Assembly: GCF_004217545.1 (NCBI RefSeq)
Contig: NZ_SHKY01000001.1
Span: 7,192,001-7,256,000, forward strand
Reading direction: 5' to 3'
Origin: Krasilnikovia cinnamomea
GTDB taxonomy: Bacteria; Actinomycetota; Actinomycetes; Mycobacteriales; Micromonosporaceae
DNA length: 64,000 nucleotides
Positions 8,600-18,151 of the stretch are shown here, piece after piece. A program made the translations under genes and the position numbers. The notes under the pieces are model-generated. The model ran no database searches and was not told the DNA's origin. It was given only the letters and a program-made list of their open reading frames with translations. Position 1 is the first letter of the stretch. Every line of letters starts with the position of its first letter.

Positions 8600-10269
8600 G
8601 AGCCCTGCTCCGGTCCATCGTCGGGGCGGGGCGGGAACAGCCCTTCGGGGCGGCCCTTGCCGTCCCAGTTGAGCAGGTTGACCCGGCGGACCTTGTCGCC
8701 CGGGTCGACGATGGTGTCGCCGGTCTGGCGCTCGCGCAGCATGTGGAAGTTCTCCACGGCGATGGGGGCGGCGCCGCCGGACGACTCGCCGAACGGGCCG
8801 GAGCCGCCCATGCCGGGCCCGCCCTCGTAGTCCAGGCTGCACCCGGTGGCGAGTTCCTCCAGCTGGTGCGCCTGCTCGGCGTGCGCGGGCGGGATCACGT
8901 ACCGCTCGTCGTACTTGGCGAGCGCCAGAAGCCGGTACATGTCGTACATCTGCTCGCCGGTCATGCCGACGGCGGCGGGGATGGACTCGTCGGCGTCGCG
9001 GCCCAGGTTGATGTCGCGCAGGTACGAGCGCATCGCGGCCAGCCGCCGCAGCACCGCGTCCACCGGGGCCACCTCGCCCGCGGTGAACAGCTGGGCCAGG
9101 TAGTCCACGGGGATGCGCAGCGCCTCGATCGCGGCGAACAGGTTCCCGGAGTCCTCGGCGTCGTAGCCGGTGTCGCGGACCACGTCCACGACCGGGGACA
9201 GCGGCGGGATGTACCAGACCATCGGCATGGTGCGGTACTCCGGGTGCAGCGGCAGCGCGACCCGGTACCTGTTGATCAAGGCGTACACCGGGGAGCGTTG
9301 GGCCGCGTCGATCCAGTCGCGGGGGATGCCGGCGCGTTCGGCCTCGGCGATGACGGCGGGATCGTGCGGGTCGAGGAAGACCTGGCGCTGCGCCTCGTAC
9401 AGGCCGTGTTCGTCGGGGGTGGACGCGGCCGCGAGGACGCGGTCCGCGTCGTACAGGATGAGGCCGATGTAGCGCAGCCGCCCGACGCAGGTCTCGGAGC
9501 AGACCGTGGGGATGCCGACCTCGACGCGCGGGAAGCAGAATGTGCACTTCTCGGCCTTGCCGGTGCGGTGGTTGAAGTACACCTTCTTGTACGGGCAGCC
9601 GGTGACGCACATCCGCCAGCCCCGGCACCGGTCCTGGTCGACCAGGACGATCCCGTCCTCGGCCCGCTTGTAGATGGCCCCGGACGGGCAGGAGGCGGCG
9701 CAGGACGGGTTGAGGCAGTGCTCGCAGATGCGCGGCAGGTAGAACATGAACGTCTGCTGGAACTCGAAGCGCACCTTGTCGGCGATCCCGGCCAGCAGCA
9801 CGTCCTTGTCGCCGTGGTCGGGTGCGCCGCCGAGGTCGTCGTCCCAGTTCGCCGACCAGGAGATCTTCATGTCCTTGCCGGAGATCAGCGACTTGGGGCG
9901 GGCCACCGGGGTGTGTTCCTGCAGCGGGGCGCTGGTCAGCGTCTCGTAGTCGTACGTCCAGGGTTCGTAGTAGTCACCGATCGCGGGCAGTTTCGGGTTG
10001 GCGAAGATGGTGAACAGCTTGCGGAACCGGCCGCCGTCCTTGAGCGCGAGGCGCCCCCGGCGGTTCAGCTTCCAGCCGCCGCGCCAGGTCTGCTGGTCCT
10101 CGTAGCGGCGCGGATAGCCCTGCCCGGGGCGGGTCTCGACGTTGTTGAACCAGACGTACTCGACGCCGGTGCGGTTGGTCCACGCCTGCTTGCAGGTGAC
10201 CGAGCAGGTGTGGCACCCGATGCACTTGTCGAGGTTCATCACCATCGCCATCTGCGCCATGACCCGCAT
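8596..10269 (-). CDS. narH: Respiratory nitrate reductase beta subunit (iron-sulfur, NarH)
   Basis: Electron-transfer subunit (557 aa) bridging NarI and NarG, carrying three [4Fe-4S] and one [3Fe-4S] cluster. All four Cys groups are visible: CIGCHTCSVTC near the N-terminus, CEHCLNPSCAASCP, CRGWRMCVTGCPYKK (with the Trp that marks the 3Fe cluster), and CTFCF...CSETC. I place the start at ATG 10269 (MRVMAQMAMVMNLDKC), which shares one base with the narG stop (TGATG). The open frame runs far upstream into narG, but that part is a shadow. Confidence 0.97.
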   Translation of the reverse strand: MRVMAQMAMVMNLDKCIGCHTCSVTCKQAWTNRTGVEYVWFNNVETRPGQGYPRRYEDQQTWRGGWKLNRRGRLALKDGGRFRKLFTIFANPKLPAIGDYYEPWTYDYETLTSAPLQEHTPVARPKSLISGKDMKISWSANWDDDLGGAPDHGDKDVLLAGIADKVRFEFQQTFMFYLPRICEHCLNPSCAASCPSGAIYKRAEDGIVLVDQDRCRGWRMCVTGCPYKKVYFNHRTGKAEKCTFCFPRVEVGIPTVCSETCVGRLRYIGLILYDADRVLAAASTPDEHGLYEAQRQVFLDPHDPAVIAEAERAGIPRDWIDAAQRSPVYALINRYRVALPLHPEYRTMPMVWYIPPLSPVVDVVRDTGYDAEDSGNLFAAIEALRIPVDYLAQLFTAGEVAPVDAVLRRLAAMRSYLRDINLGRDADESIPAAVGMTGEQMYDMYRLLALAKYDERYVIPPAHAEQAHQLEELATGCSLDYEGGPGMGGSGPFGESSGGAAPIAVENFHMLRERQTGDTIVDPGDKVRRVNLLNWDGKGRPEGLFPPRPDDGPEQGS

Positions 10270-13200
10270 CAGTACTGCACCTCCTGTGCGCGGCGGCGGA
10301 TCACGGTGACCTCGTCGCGCTGGTTGCCGGTGGGGCCGAGGTAGTTGAACGCGAACGACAGCTGGGCGTACCCGCCGACCAGGTGGGTGGGTTTGATCAG
10401 CAGCCGGGTCAGCGAGTTGTGGATGCCGCCCCGGCGCCCGTTGGTCTCGGTGCGGGGCACGTCGATGAGTCGGTCCTGGGCGTGGTGCATGTACACCGTG
10501 CCCTCGGGCATGCGGTGTGACACGACCGCGCGAGCCACCACGACGCCGTTGCGGTTGACCGCCTCCACCCAGTCGTTGTCCGCAACGCCGATCTTCGCGG
10601 CGTCCTCCTTGGACATCCAGATGCTCTGTCCGCCGCGCGAGAGCGACAGCATGAACAGGTTGTCCTGGTACTCGGAGTGGATCGACCACTTGTTGTGCGG
10701 GGTCAGGTACCGCACCGTGACGCCCAGCTCGCCGGTATCGCCGACGGACGGCTCGCCGAACAGGGCGTGCATGTTCAGCGGGGGCCGGTAGACGGGCAGC
10801 CACTCCCCCAATTCCGCCATCCAGTCGTGGTCGAGGTAGAAGCTCTGCCGCCCGGTCAGGGTGTGCCACGGCTTGAGCCGTTCGACGTTGATGACGAACG
10901 GTGAGTAGCGGCGGCCGCCGGACTCCGACCCGGACCACTCCGGGGAGGTGATCACCGGGGTCGGCCGGGACTGGGTGTCCGCGAAGGTGATCTGCTTGCC
11001 CTCGTGCTCGGCGGACAGGTCGGCCAGCTTGACCCCGGTGCGGCCTTCGAGGGTACGGAAGCCCTGGGTGGCCAGGTGCCCGTTGGTGGTGCCGGACAGG
11101 GCGAGGATCGCCTCGCACGCCTGCACGTCCCGGGCGATCGACGGGCGCCCGTCGGCGACCCCGCCGCGCACGGTGCCGTTCTTCTGCCGCAGGTAGTCGA
11201 TCTCGCGGCCGACGTCGAAGGTCACGCCCTTGGTGGTGGCGCCCAGGGTGTCGAGCAGCGGGCCCAACGCACCCATCTTCTGCGCCACGGCCGCGTAGTC
11301 GCGTTCGACGGGTACGAGTTTCGGCATGCTCACCCCGGGGACGGGGTCGGTCGCGCCGGTCTTCCAGTCCCGGACCCGGCCGTGCGGGTTGGCCAGCTCG
11401 TCCGGGGTGTCGTGCAGCAGCGGGGCCGCGACCACGTCGGTGCGGGTGCCCAGGTGGGTGGCGGCGAGCCGGGAGAACTCCCCGGCGATCGCCATGAACG
11501 CGTCCCAGTCGGTACGGGTCTGCCACGGCGGGGCGATGGCCGGGTTGAACGAGTGCACGAACGGATGCATGTCCGTGGTGTTCAGGTCGTGCTTCTCGTA
11601 CCAGGTGGCGGCGGGCAGCACCACGTCGGAGTAGACCGTGGTGGAGGTCATCCGGAAGTCCAGCGACACCAGCAGGTCGAGCTTGCCGGTGGGTGCCTCG
11701 TCGTGCCAGCGCACGTCGCGGGGGCGGACCCCGGGCGGAGCCTCGTCGGCGCGCACGGCGTGGTCGGTGCCCAGGAGGTGCCGCAGGAAGTACTCGTTGC
11801 CCTTGGCGGACGAGCCGAGCAGGTTCGCCCGCCACACCGTCAGGATGCGGGGGAAGTTCTCCGGCGCGTCCGGGTCCTCGCACGCGAACCGCAACTCTCC
11901 CGCCTTGAGCAGGCCGACGATGTGGTCGGCGACCGGCACTCCGGCGGCCTTCGCCTCGTCGGCCAGTTCCAGGGGGTTGCGGTCGAACGTGGGGTACGAC
12001 GGCATCCAGCCCATCCGCGCCGAAGCGGCGATCACGTCGGCCGTGCTCATGCCCGCGAACGCGCCGCCGTCCTGGCCGGTGGAGAGCGTGGCGGCGGAGA
12101 ACGGGTCGTACCGGAACTGGTCGGTATGCAGGTACCAGTACGCGGTCTGGATCATCTGGCGGCCTGGCCGGGACCAGTCCGCGGCCGTGCCGAGCACGCT
12201 GTACCCGGTAATCGGGCGGACCTTCTCCTGGCCCACGTAGTGCGCCCAGCCGCCGCCGTTGACCCCTTGGCAGCCGGTCATGGTGGTCAGCGCCAGGAAG
12301 GAGCGGTAGATGGTGTCGGAGTGGAACCAGTGGTTCGTCCCGGCCCCCATGATGATCATGGAACGGCCGCGGGACTGCTCGGCGTTGGCCGCGAACTCCC
12401 GGGCGATGCGCGCCGCCGCGGGCCCCGGCACGCCGGTAATGGCCGCCTGCCACGCCGGGGTGTAGGGCTGCTCCGCGTCGTTGTACCCGGCGGGCCACTG
12501 GCCGGGCAGGTCGACACGGCGAACCCCGTACTGGGCCAGCAGCAGGTCGAAGGCCGTCGTCACGAGCCGTCCCGCGACCCGGCGCACAGGCACGCCGCGG
12601 CGCATCGGCCCGGCCTGCCCCGAACCGCCGTCGAAGCGCGGCAGCAGCACCTCGACCGGGGGCTCGTCGCCGCCGTCCACGCTGAGCAGGGGCCGCACCC
12701 CGGCAAGATCCAGGTTCCAGCGGCCCTGGCCGGTCTCGCCGTAGCGGAAGCCGAGCGAGCCGTTGGGCACCAGCGGGGTGCCGTCCGCGTCGAGCAGCAC
12801 GGTCTTGAACGCGGCGTGCTCGGAGTCGGCATGCTCGTCGAGGTCGGCGGCGGTGAGCATCTTGCCGGGCCGGTACCCGCCGCCGTCGGCCTCCTCGAGG
12901 GTGATCAGGAACGGCAGGTCGGTGAAGCGGGTGACGTAGTCGGTGAAGTACTCGACCTGCCGGTCGACGAAGAATTCTTTCAGCACGACGTGGCCCATGG
13001 CCATGGCCAGCGCGCCGTCGGTGCCGGGCTGGACGGCCAGCCACTCGTCGGCGAACTTGACGTTGTCCGCGTAGTCCGGGGCTACCGCGATGACCTTCTG
13101 GCCCCGGTAGCGGGCCTCGGCCATCCAGTGCGCGTCCGGCGTGCGGGTCACCGGCAGGTTCGAGCCCCACATGATCAGGTATCCGGCGTCCCACCAGTCG

Positions 13201-13979
13201 CCGGACTCCGGCACGTCGGTCTGGTCGCCGAACATCTGCGGGGAGGCCACCGGCAGGTCCGCGTACCAGTCGTAGAACGACAGCATCGCGCCGCCGATGA
13301 GGTTGTAGAACCGCGCTCCGGCCGCGTGCGACACCATCGACATGGCCGGGATCGGGGAGAACCCGGCCAGCCGGTCCGGACCGTACGCCTTGATGGTGTG
13401 CACGTGCGCGGCGGCGATCAGTTCCGTCGCCTCCGCCCAGGTGGCCCGCACCAGGCCGCCCTTGCCCCGCACCGACTTGTACCGGCGGGCGGTCTCCGGG
13501 TCGCTCACCAACTCCCGCCACGCGGCGACCGGATCGCCGCCGTGGGCGGCCTTCGCCGCCCGGAACATCTCCAGCAGCACCCCGCGCACGTACGGGTAGC
13601 GCACCCGGGTCGGCGAGTAGGTGTACCAGGAGAAGGCGGCGCCGCGCGGGCAGCCGCGCGGCTCGTACTCGGGGCGGTCGGGGCCCACGCTCGGGTAGTC
13701 GGTCTGCTGGGACTCCCAGGTGATGATGCCGTCCTTGACGTACACCTTCCATGAGCAGGAGCCGGTGCAGTTGACGCCGTGGGTGGAGCGGACCACCTTG
13801 TCGTGTGACCAGCGGTCCCGGTAGAAGGTGTCCGCCTGCCGCCCACCCACCTGGTACAGCGCCCGCCGGTCGGGCGAGACCTCGCCGCGGGTGAAGAACC
13901 GGCGGGTCGAGACGAGCGCGTCGGTCAGGGGATCGTCCAGCCCCGCCGGATGCGCGGCCGTGTCCGGTCGAGTCGTCAC
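10269..13979 (-). CDS. narG: Respiratory nitrate reductase alpha subunit (molybdenum catalytic, NarG)
   Basis: Catalytic subunit (1236 aa) that reduces nitrate to nitrite with a bis-MGD molybdenum centre. The FS0 cluster ligands are His67, Cys71, Cys75 and Cys110 (HGVNCTGSC, then RGCPRG), typical of membrane-bound NarG. The region DQTDVPESGDWWDAGYLIMWGSN carries the Asp expected to bind Mo. Length matches the family. Residues 1-40 carry no clear Tat signal, consistent with a cytoplasmic active site. GTG 13979 is preceded by GAGAGGTG. Only 76 bp separate it from narK1. Confidence 0.97.
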   Translation of the reverse strand: MTTRPDTAAHPAGLDDPLTDALVSTRRFFTRGEVSPDRRALYQVGGRQADTFYRDRWSHDKVVRSTHGVNCTGSCSWKVYVKDGIITWESQQTDYPSVGPDRPEYEPRGCPRGAAFSWYTYSPTRVRYPYVRGVLLEMFRAAKAAHGGDPVAAWRELVSDPETARRYKSVRGKGGLVRATWAEATELIAAAHVHTIKAYGPDRLAGFSPIPAMSMVSHAAGARFYNLIGGAMLSFYDWYADLPVASPQMFGDQTDVPESGDWWDAGYLIMWGSNLPVTRTPDAHWMAEARYRGQKVIAVAPDYADNVKFADEWLAVQPGTDGALAMAMGHVVLKEFFVDRQVEYFTDYVTRFTDLPFLITLEEADGGGYRPGKMLTAADLDEHADSEHAAFKTVLLDADGTPLVPNGSLGFRYGETGQGRWNLDLAGVRPLLSVDGGDEPPVEVLLPRFDGGSGQAGPMRRGVPVRRVAGRLVTTAFDLLLAQYGVRRVDLPGQWPAGYNDAEQPYTPAWQAAITGVPGPAAARIAREFAANAEQSRGRSMIIMGAGTNHWFHSDTIYRSFLALTTMTGCQGVNGGGWAHYVGQEKVRPITGYSVLGTAADWSRPGRQMIQTAYWYLHTDQFRYDPFSAATLSTGQDGGAFAGMSTADVIAASARMGWMPSYPTFDRNPLELADEAKAAGVPVADHIVGLLKAGELRFACEDPDAPENFPRILTVWRANLLGSSAKGNEYFLRHLLGTDHAVRADEAPPGVRPRDVRWHDEAPTGKLDLLVSLDFRMTSTTVYSDVVLPAATWYEKHDLNTTDMHPFVHSFNPAIAPPWQTRTDWDAFMAIAGEFSRLAATHLGTRTDVVAAPLLHDTPDELANPHGRVRDWKTGATDPVPGVSMPKLVPVERDYAAVAQKMGALGPLLDTLGATTKGVTFDVGREIDYLRQKNGTVRGGVADGRPSIARDVQACEAILALSGTTNGHLATQGFRTLEGRTGVKLADLSAEHEGKQITFADTQSRPTPVITSPEWSGSESGGRRYSPFVINVERLKPWHTLTGRQSFYLDHDWMAELGEWLPVYRPPLNMHALFGEPSVGDTGELGVTVRYLTPHNKWSIHSEYQDNLFMLSLSRGGQSIWMSKEDAAKIGVADNDWVEAVNRNGVVVARAVVSHRMPEGTVYMHHAQDRLIDVPRTETNGRRGGIHNSLTRLLIKPTHLVGGYAQLSFAFNYLGPTGNQRDEVTVIRRRAQEVQY

Positions 13980-14023
13980 GGGTCACCTCTCTTCGCAGAG
14001 CAGCCCTGATCGACACATTAGCC

Positions 14024-14046
14024 CCGGGCGGGTGGACACCGCCCGG
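14024..14046 (-). terminator. Hairpin between narK1 and narG
   Basis: A perfect 8-bp inverted repeat (14024-14031 with 14039-14046, 7-nt loop) fills the short gap between the narK1 stop and the narG start. It could be a weak terminator or an attenuating or processing hairpin that sets narK1 to narGHJI stoichiometry. No U-tract follows. Confidence 0.4.
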
Positions 14047-14055
14047 AAACGCCGA

Positions 14056-15444
14056 TCACCGCCCGCGGCCCGGGCCGGGGGCGGTCACGTCCGGCTCGAT
14101 CTCCCGGGCCAGCTCCGGACTGCGGGCGTTGAGCATGCGCATCACGGTGAGGTGCATCCACAGCGCGCTGACGGCGGTGATGACGAACAGGATGAAGAAC
14201 GTGCTCTGCGGCAGGCCCGTCCACTCCTGGGTGTAGGCGAACAGCGGGGGCAACACGAACCCGCCGAGCGCACCCAGCATGCCGACCAGGCCGCCGACCG
14301 CACCCACATCCTCCGGAAAGTACTCCGGGATGTGCTTGAACACCGCCGCCTTGCCGACGCCCATGGCGATGCCGATGACGACCACGCCGATCGTGAACGG
14401 CAGCAGGCCCAGTTCGTACGGCAGCACCTCACGCACGCCGTCCGCCTCGTACCTGGTCGGCACGTAGAGCACGATGTGCCCGTACGGCATGGACAGGAAC
14501 AGCGTCGAGACGAGCATCGTGGCGAACGCGCCGTACATGACGCGGCGGGCGCCGTAGCGGTCGGCCAGCCACCCGCCGAGCGGGCGCAGCAGGCTGGCGG
14601 GGAAGATGAACAGCGCGGTGAGCAGGGCGGCCTGGTACAGCGGCACCCCGAACACATCCACGTAGTACTTGGGCAGCCAGGCAGCGAGCGCGACGTACGC
14701 CCCGAAGACCACCACGTAGTACAGGCTGAACCGCCATACGCGCATCTGCCGCAGCGGGCGCAGCATCTCCCCCAACGGCCGGTGCTGACCGGGTCGGCGG
14801 TCGGGGCGCGGCGCGAACAACCACACCGCCACGCCCATCAGCACCAGCAGCACCGCGTAGAGGAAGGGCACGAAGCGCCAGCCGCCCGGGATGAGCCCGC
14901 CCGCCCAGCCGACCACGGGTACGGCCGTGATGAGCGCCGGGCCGATGAACTTCGTGACCGAGGCGCCGACGTTGCCCGCGCCGAACACGCCGAGCGCGAA
15001 GCCCTGCCGCTCGCGCGGGGTCCACGCGGACACCCAGGAGATGCCGACGGTGAAGCTGTTGCCCGCGAACCCGACCAGGAAGGCGTACAGCAGCAGGGCG
15101 CCGTAGCTGTGCGCCTGGGAGACCAGGTATGCCGGGATCGCGGTGAACAGCAGCAGCGCGGTGAAGACGATCTTGCCGCCGACCCGGTCGGCCAGCACGC
15201 CACCGGGCAGCCGCCAGGCGGCGCCGTTGAGGATCGCCAGCGAGGACAGCCAGGAGAGTTGCACGTCGGTGAGGCCGAACTCGGCGCGGATCGGGATGCC
15301 GAGGACGCCGAACATCAGCCACACCGCGAACATGAGCGTGAAGCCGATCGTGGACAGGCTCAGCACCGACAGCGCGCCGCGGGGCCAGGCACTCGGGCGC
15401 ACCTGCTCATCCGCCGGGTCGGCGGTGCCGGATGTGGCGGTCAT
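14056..15444 (-). CDS. narK: NarK-type nitrate/nitrite MFS transporter 1
   Basis: Major-facilitator nitrate/nitrite transporter of 462 aa with about 12 membrane segments. The nitrate-porter signature appears in the first half (FAGNSFTVGISWVSAW, followed by FALGVFGAGNVGASVTKFIGP) and a second Gly-rich copy in the C-terminal half (GKAAVFKHIPEYFPEDVGAVGG). It is probably involved in nitrate uptake or nitrate/nitrite exchange for NarGHI. ATG 15444 is the only plausible start. It lies between narK2 and narG on the same strand. Confidence 0.93.
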   Translation of the reverse strand: MTATSGTADPADEQVRPSAWPRGALSVLSLSTIGFTLMFAVWLMFGVLGIPIRAEFGLTDVQLSWLSSLAILNGAAWRLPGGVLADRVGGKIVFTALLLFTAIPAYLVSQAHSYGALLLYAFLVGFAGNSFTVGISWVSAWTPRERQGFALGVFGAGNVGASVTKFIGPALITAVPVVGWAGGLIPGGWRFVPFLYAVLLVLMGVAVWLFAPRPDRRPGQHRPLGEMLRPLRQMRVWRFSLYYVVVFGAYVALAAWLPKYYVDVFGVPLYQAALLTALFIFPASLLRPLGGWLADRYGARRVMYGAFATMLVSTLFLSMPYGHIVLYVPTRYEADGVREVLPYELGLLPFTIGVVVIGIAMGVGKAAVFKHIPEYFPEDVGAVGGLVGMLGALGGFVLPPLFAYTQEWTGLPQSTFFILFVITAVSALWMHLTVMRMLNARSPELAREIEPDVTAPGPGRGR

Positions 15445-15594
15445 GACTCTTCGTCTCCCACTCTTGGTCGAACATCTCGGTGAACCTGGCCGCGCGGTCT
15501 GCGGTCCGCGGCCCGCCGGTGAGGCCGCAGGGCTGCCGCACCGTGCCGTCGCGTGCCCGGGGTACGGCCGGTCGCCCTGCGGCGACCCGCTGCC

Positions 15595-16959
15595 TCAGCT
15601 GGGGCGTTCGGCGCCCTTGCGGGCGTAGAAGTGCCAGGCCAGCCACACGCAGAGGGTGAAGAAGACCGTCCAGCCGCCGAAGAACACCACCGGCGAGATG
15701 CTCGCGAGGCCGACACCGAACAGGAACGGTCCGAACGCGGCGATCGCGGCCGTCCAGCCGATCACGCCACCCGCCTGCCGCCGCTCGAAGATCATTGGCA
15801 TCTGCTTGAACGTGGAGGCGTTGCCGACCCCGGCGAAGAAGAAGATCCCCAGCATGCCGGCGACGAACCACTTGAACTCGCCGACCGAGGCCGGTGACAG
15901 CCACAGCGCGGTGAAGATCGTCGAGACCGTCATACCTACGCCGGCCACCACGGTCCAGACGGCGCCGCCGAACTTGTCACACAGCGGCCCCCATGCCACC
16001 CGCGCGGCCGAGCCGACCAGGGGGCCGAGGAAGGCGAACGCGAGCGGGTCCGGGGCGCCCGGGAAGCCGCCGTACAGGTTCTTGATCAGCAGGCCGAACT
16101 GCGCCGCGAATCCGGAGAACGCCCCGAAGGTCATGACGTAGAGCGCGGTCATGATCCAGGTGTGCTTGTTGCGGAAGATGTCCAACTGCTGGCTCATGCT
16201 CGCCTGCACCGGGACGCTCTTGAGGAAGAACCAGGCCAGCGCCGCACCGGCGATCACCCACGGGATGAAGACGATGCCGGCGTTGTGCAGCCAGATGGAG
16301 TCGCCCAGCCCCTTGGCCGGCTTGACGACCGTCTCCGGGGCGATGGACGCGGTGCCCAGCAGCGCGAACCCGACCACCCACGGCACCAGGAACTGCACGA
16401 CACTGACGCCGAAGTTGCCGATGCCCGCCTGAATGCCCAGCGCGACGCCCTGCTTACGCCGGGGGAAGAAGTACGACGTGCTCGGCATGAAGCCGGAGAA
16501 CACACCGCCGCCGATGCCGCAGAGGAACGCCAGGGCCAGCAGCACCGGGTACGACGTCGAGCTGTCCTGCACCGCCCAGCCCCATCCGGCCAGTGGAATG
16601 ATCAGCAGCAGCGTGGACAGGGACACGAGCTTGCGGGTTCCGAGGATCGGCGGCAGGAACATCCAGACCAGCCGCAGCATTCCGCCGGCCAGTCCGGGCA
16701 TCGCGGCGAGCCAGTACAGCTCGCTGACGCTGAGCCCGAAACCGATATTGTTCAGCCGCGGCGCGATGGCGGATACCAGGAACCAAGTGATGAACGCCAA
16801 CGTGAGGTTGTACGTCGTGATGCCGAGTGTTCGCCAGGCGAGCCTGCTGTCCCACGACCGCTCGTCTTCCGGGTCCCAGACGGCGAGCCATTCGCGGCCG
16901 CGTCGCCGCGGCTCCGCCTGCACAGCGATGGCCGGTGGCCGTTCAGCCGCAGTGCTCAT
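15595..16959 (-). CDS. narK2: NarK-type nitrate/nitrite MFS transporter 2
   Basis: Second nitrate/nitrite MFS transporter (454 aa), distinct from its neighbour. It has a longer charged N-terminus (about 40 residues, with WDPEDERSWDSRLAWRTLG) before the first membrane segment. The signatures are GIGGGVFSGFMPSTSYFFP, GIQAGIGNFGVSVVQF and, in the second half, GVGNASTFKQMPMIF. The WDPED-type N-terminus is typical of actinobacterial NarK2-like proteins. I chose ATG 16959, with GGGAGCGG upstream, over the longer frame to 17058. It is the first gene of the nar set, so the upstream region (16960-17394) probably holds the main control. Confidence 0.93.
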   Translation of the reverse strand: MSTAAERPPAIAVQAEPRRRGREWLAVWDPEDERSWDSRLAWRTLGITTYNLTLAFITWFLVSAIAPRLNNIGFGLSVSELYWLAAMPGLAGGMLRLVWMFLPPILGTRKLVSLSTLLLIIPLAGWGWAVQDSSTSYPVLLALAFLCGIGGGVFSGFMPSTSYFFPRRKQGVALGIQAGIGNFGVSVVQFLVPWVVGFALLGTASIAPETVVKPAKGLGDSIWLHNAGIVFIPWVIAGAALAWFFLKSVPVQASMSQQLDIFRNKHTWIMTALYVMTFGAFSGFAAQFGLLIKNLYGGFPGAPDPLAFAFLGPLVGSAARVAWGPLCDKFGGAVWTVVAGVGMTVSTIFTALWLSPASVGEFKWFVAGMLGIFFFAGVGNASTFKQMPMIFERRQAGGVIGWTAAIAAFGPFLFGVGLASISPVVFFGGWTVFFTLCVWLAWHFYARKGAERPS

Positions 16960-17064
16960 GTCGATCCGCTCCCGAGATTTAGTCGAGCCACCGTTCTGGG
17001 GGCTCTCCGCCCTCAACAATCGATCAGCGAAATCCGAACTACATGGCCGCATGGGCACCGGCTT

Positions 17065-17103
17065 GCGGGACCAAAGTCATGACCGGAACGGGACTTCTGC
17101 TCC
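17065..17103. promoter_or_regulatory. Two DosR/DevR-like operator boxes upstream of narK2
   Basis: Core 1 (17067-17081) reads GGGACCAAAGTCATG and core 2 (17090-17103) reads GGGACTTCTGCTCC. The known mycobacterial DosR box is GGGACTWWAGTCCC at its centre. Core 1 keeps GGGAC, the A/T centre and GTC; core 2 keeps GGGACT and a weaker second half. The cores are 23 bp apart, about two helical turns, and about 110-145 bp upstream of the narK2 ATG. DosR is known to control narK2 in mycobacteria; a similar control here is inference. Confidence 0.45.
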
Positions 17104-17140
17104 GTGCGTGGCGCGCCGGACCGCACCCCACGTCCGACCT

Positions 17141-17156
17141 GGTCACAGCGGTCACA
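17141..17156. repeat. Direct repeat TGTGACC x2, possible operator
   Basis: GGTCACA occurs twice with a 9-bp period (17141-17147, 17150-17156). It lies inside the narK2/PilZ divergent region. A short tandem site like this can bind a regulator dimer, but which one is unknown. Confidence 0.3.
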
Positions 17157-17394
17157 TCAGCACCGTTGGCAGCACATCGCCGCCGGTGGCCGGGCACGGA
17201 AGGCGGGCGCCGGTGGCCTCCCCCACTCGCGCCGGTGAACTCCTCATCTCGCCCGGCCGAGAACCGATTTCGTAGCTCGAGGGCGACGGTCAGCGTTCCC
17301 TCGATGGCAAGCGGCGGACCGCACGGCCGGCGGACCGTGGCCCACGGCCCGCCGTCCGGAAAGGGATCGCCAAACCACGGCGAGGAGACAGGAC

Positions 17395-18099
17395 GTGGCC
17401 TGGGACTGGTTGAAGCGCAAAGGCGGAGTCGACGAGGTCGACCCCGACCTCGAGCCGGACGCTGCCGAGAGTCTGCTGTGCCGCCGTGGCAGCGATGCCA
17501 CGATCCTGGTCGCCACCGCCGACGAGCCCCACGCGGCCACGATCCACGGCACGGTGGCCATCGTCGATGACAACCGCCTCGTGATCACGAACACGGGTGG
17601 CGCCGAGAAGCCCGCCGACGACGCGACCGTGACCCTGCAGTGGCCGGTCGACACCGGCCTGCGCCACGTCGCGGTCACCGTCGCCTCGACCACCCCGACG
17701 GCCTGGAACCTGGTCGTGTCCGGCGACGTGGTGCACGAGCAGCGGCGCCGGTGGATCCGGGTGCGCACCAACCTGCCGGTCTTCGTCCGCCTGCCCGAGC
17801 AGGAGGAGTGGCTTTCCGGGAACACGATCAACCTGTCCGCGGGCGGGATGGCCGCGGTCCTCGAGGCGACCAACGGGCAGCTGAACGCCCCCGCCAAGGT
17901 GGACATCAGGCTCAACCTGCCCGACGGCGCCCTCACCCTGACCGGCACCGTCTCCGAGATCATCGAGGACGAGCCGGGCAGCATGGTCCGGGCGGACTTC
18001 TCCGAGGTCGAAGAGGCGTGCCACGAACGGCTGGCCGCGCACGTGTTCCACGTCCAGCGCGAGGAGCTGGCGCGCCGCCGCCAGCAGGGCGCCGCGTAG
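17395..18099 (+). CDS. PilZ-domain protein (probable c-di-GMP receptor)
   Basis: A 234-aa cytosolic protein with a PilZ domain in its C-terminal half. The c-di-GMP signature is complete: RRRWIRVRTNLPVF (RxxxR arm, about residue 117) and NTINLSAGGMAA (N-x-S-x-x-G, about 143). The N-terminal half resembles a YcgR-like beta domain. It starts at GTG 17395, with GAGGAGA 9 nt upstream. The next gene is a chemoreceptor, and a GGDEF-EAL protein lies at 41 kb. A role in flagellar control or surface behaviour is therefore plausible, by inference. Confidence 0.9.
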   Translation: MAWDWLKRKGGVDEVDPDLEPDAAESLLCRRGSDATILVATADEPHAATIHGTVAIVDDNRLVITNTGGAEKPADDATVTLQWPVDTGLRHVAVTVASTTPTAWNLVVSGDVVHEQRRRWIRVRTNLPVFVRLPEQEEWLSGNTINLSAGGMAAVLEATNGQLNAPAKVDIRLNLPDGALTLTGTVSEIIEDEPGSMVRADFSEVEEACHERLAAHVFHVQREELARRRQQGAA

Positions 18100-18151
18100 C
18101 ACGACGGCTGCGGGTAGTAACCAAGAACACCGGACCGGCGCCGCGACAAGG

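Larger units (their letters stand above)
16960..17394. other. 435-bp divergent intergenic region between narK2 and the PilZ gene
   Basis: No gene is supported here; the small frames do not look coding. The region holds the Shine-Dalgarno of narK2, two DosR/DevR-like boxes at about 17065-17103, a TGTGACC direct repeat at 17141-17156 and, at the right end, GAGGAGA just before the GTG of the PilZ gene. Confidence 0.6.

Noticed and set aside
11004..13754. 916-aa plus-strand open frame
   Set aside because: It is entirely antisense to narG, which has all family motifs. The frame has no recognisable domain and typical shadow composition.
10270..14016. Upstream extension of the narH frame
   Set aside because: The frame is open through narG by GC bias, but protein similarity begins only at MRVMAQMAMVMN (10269).
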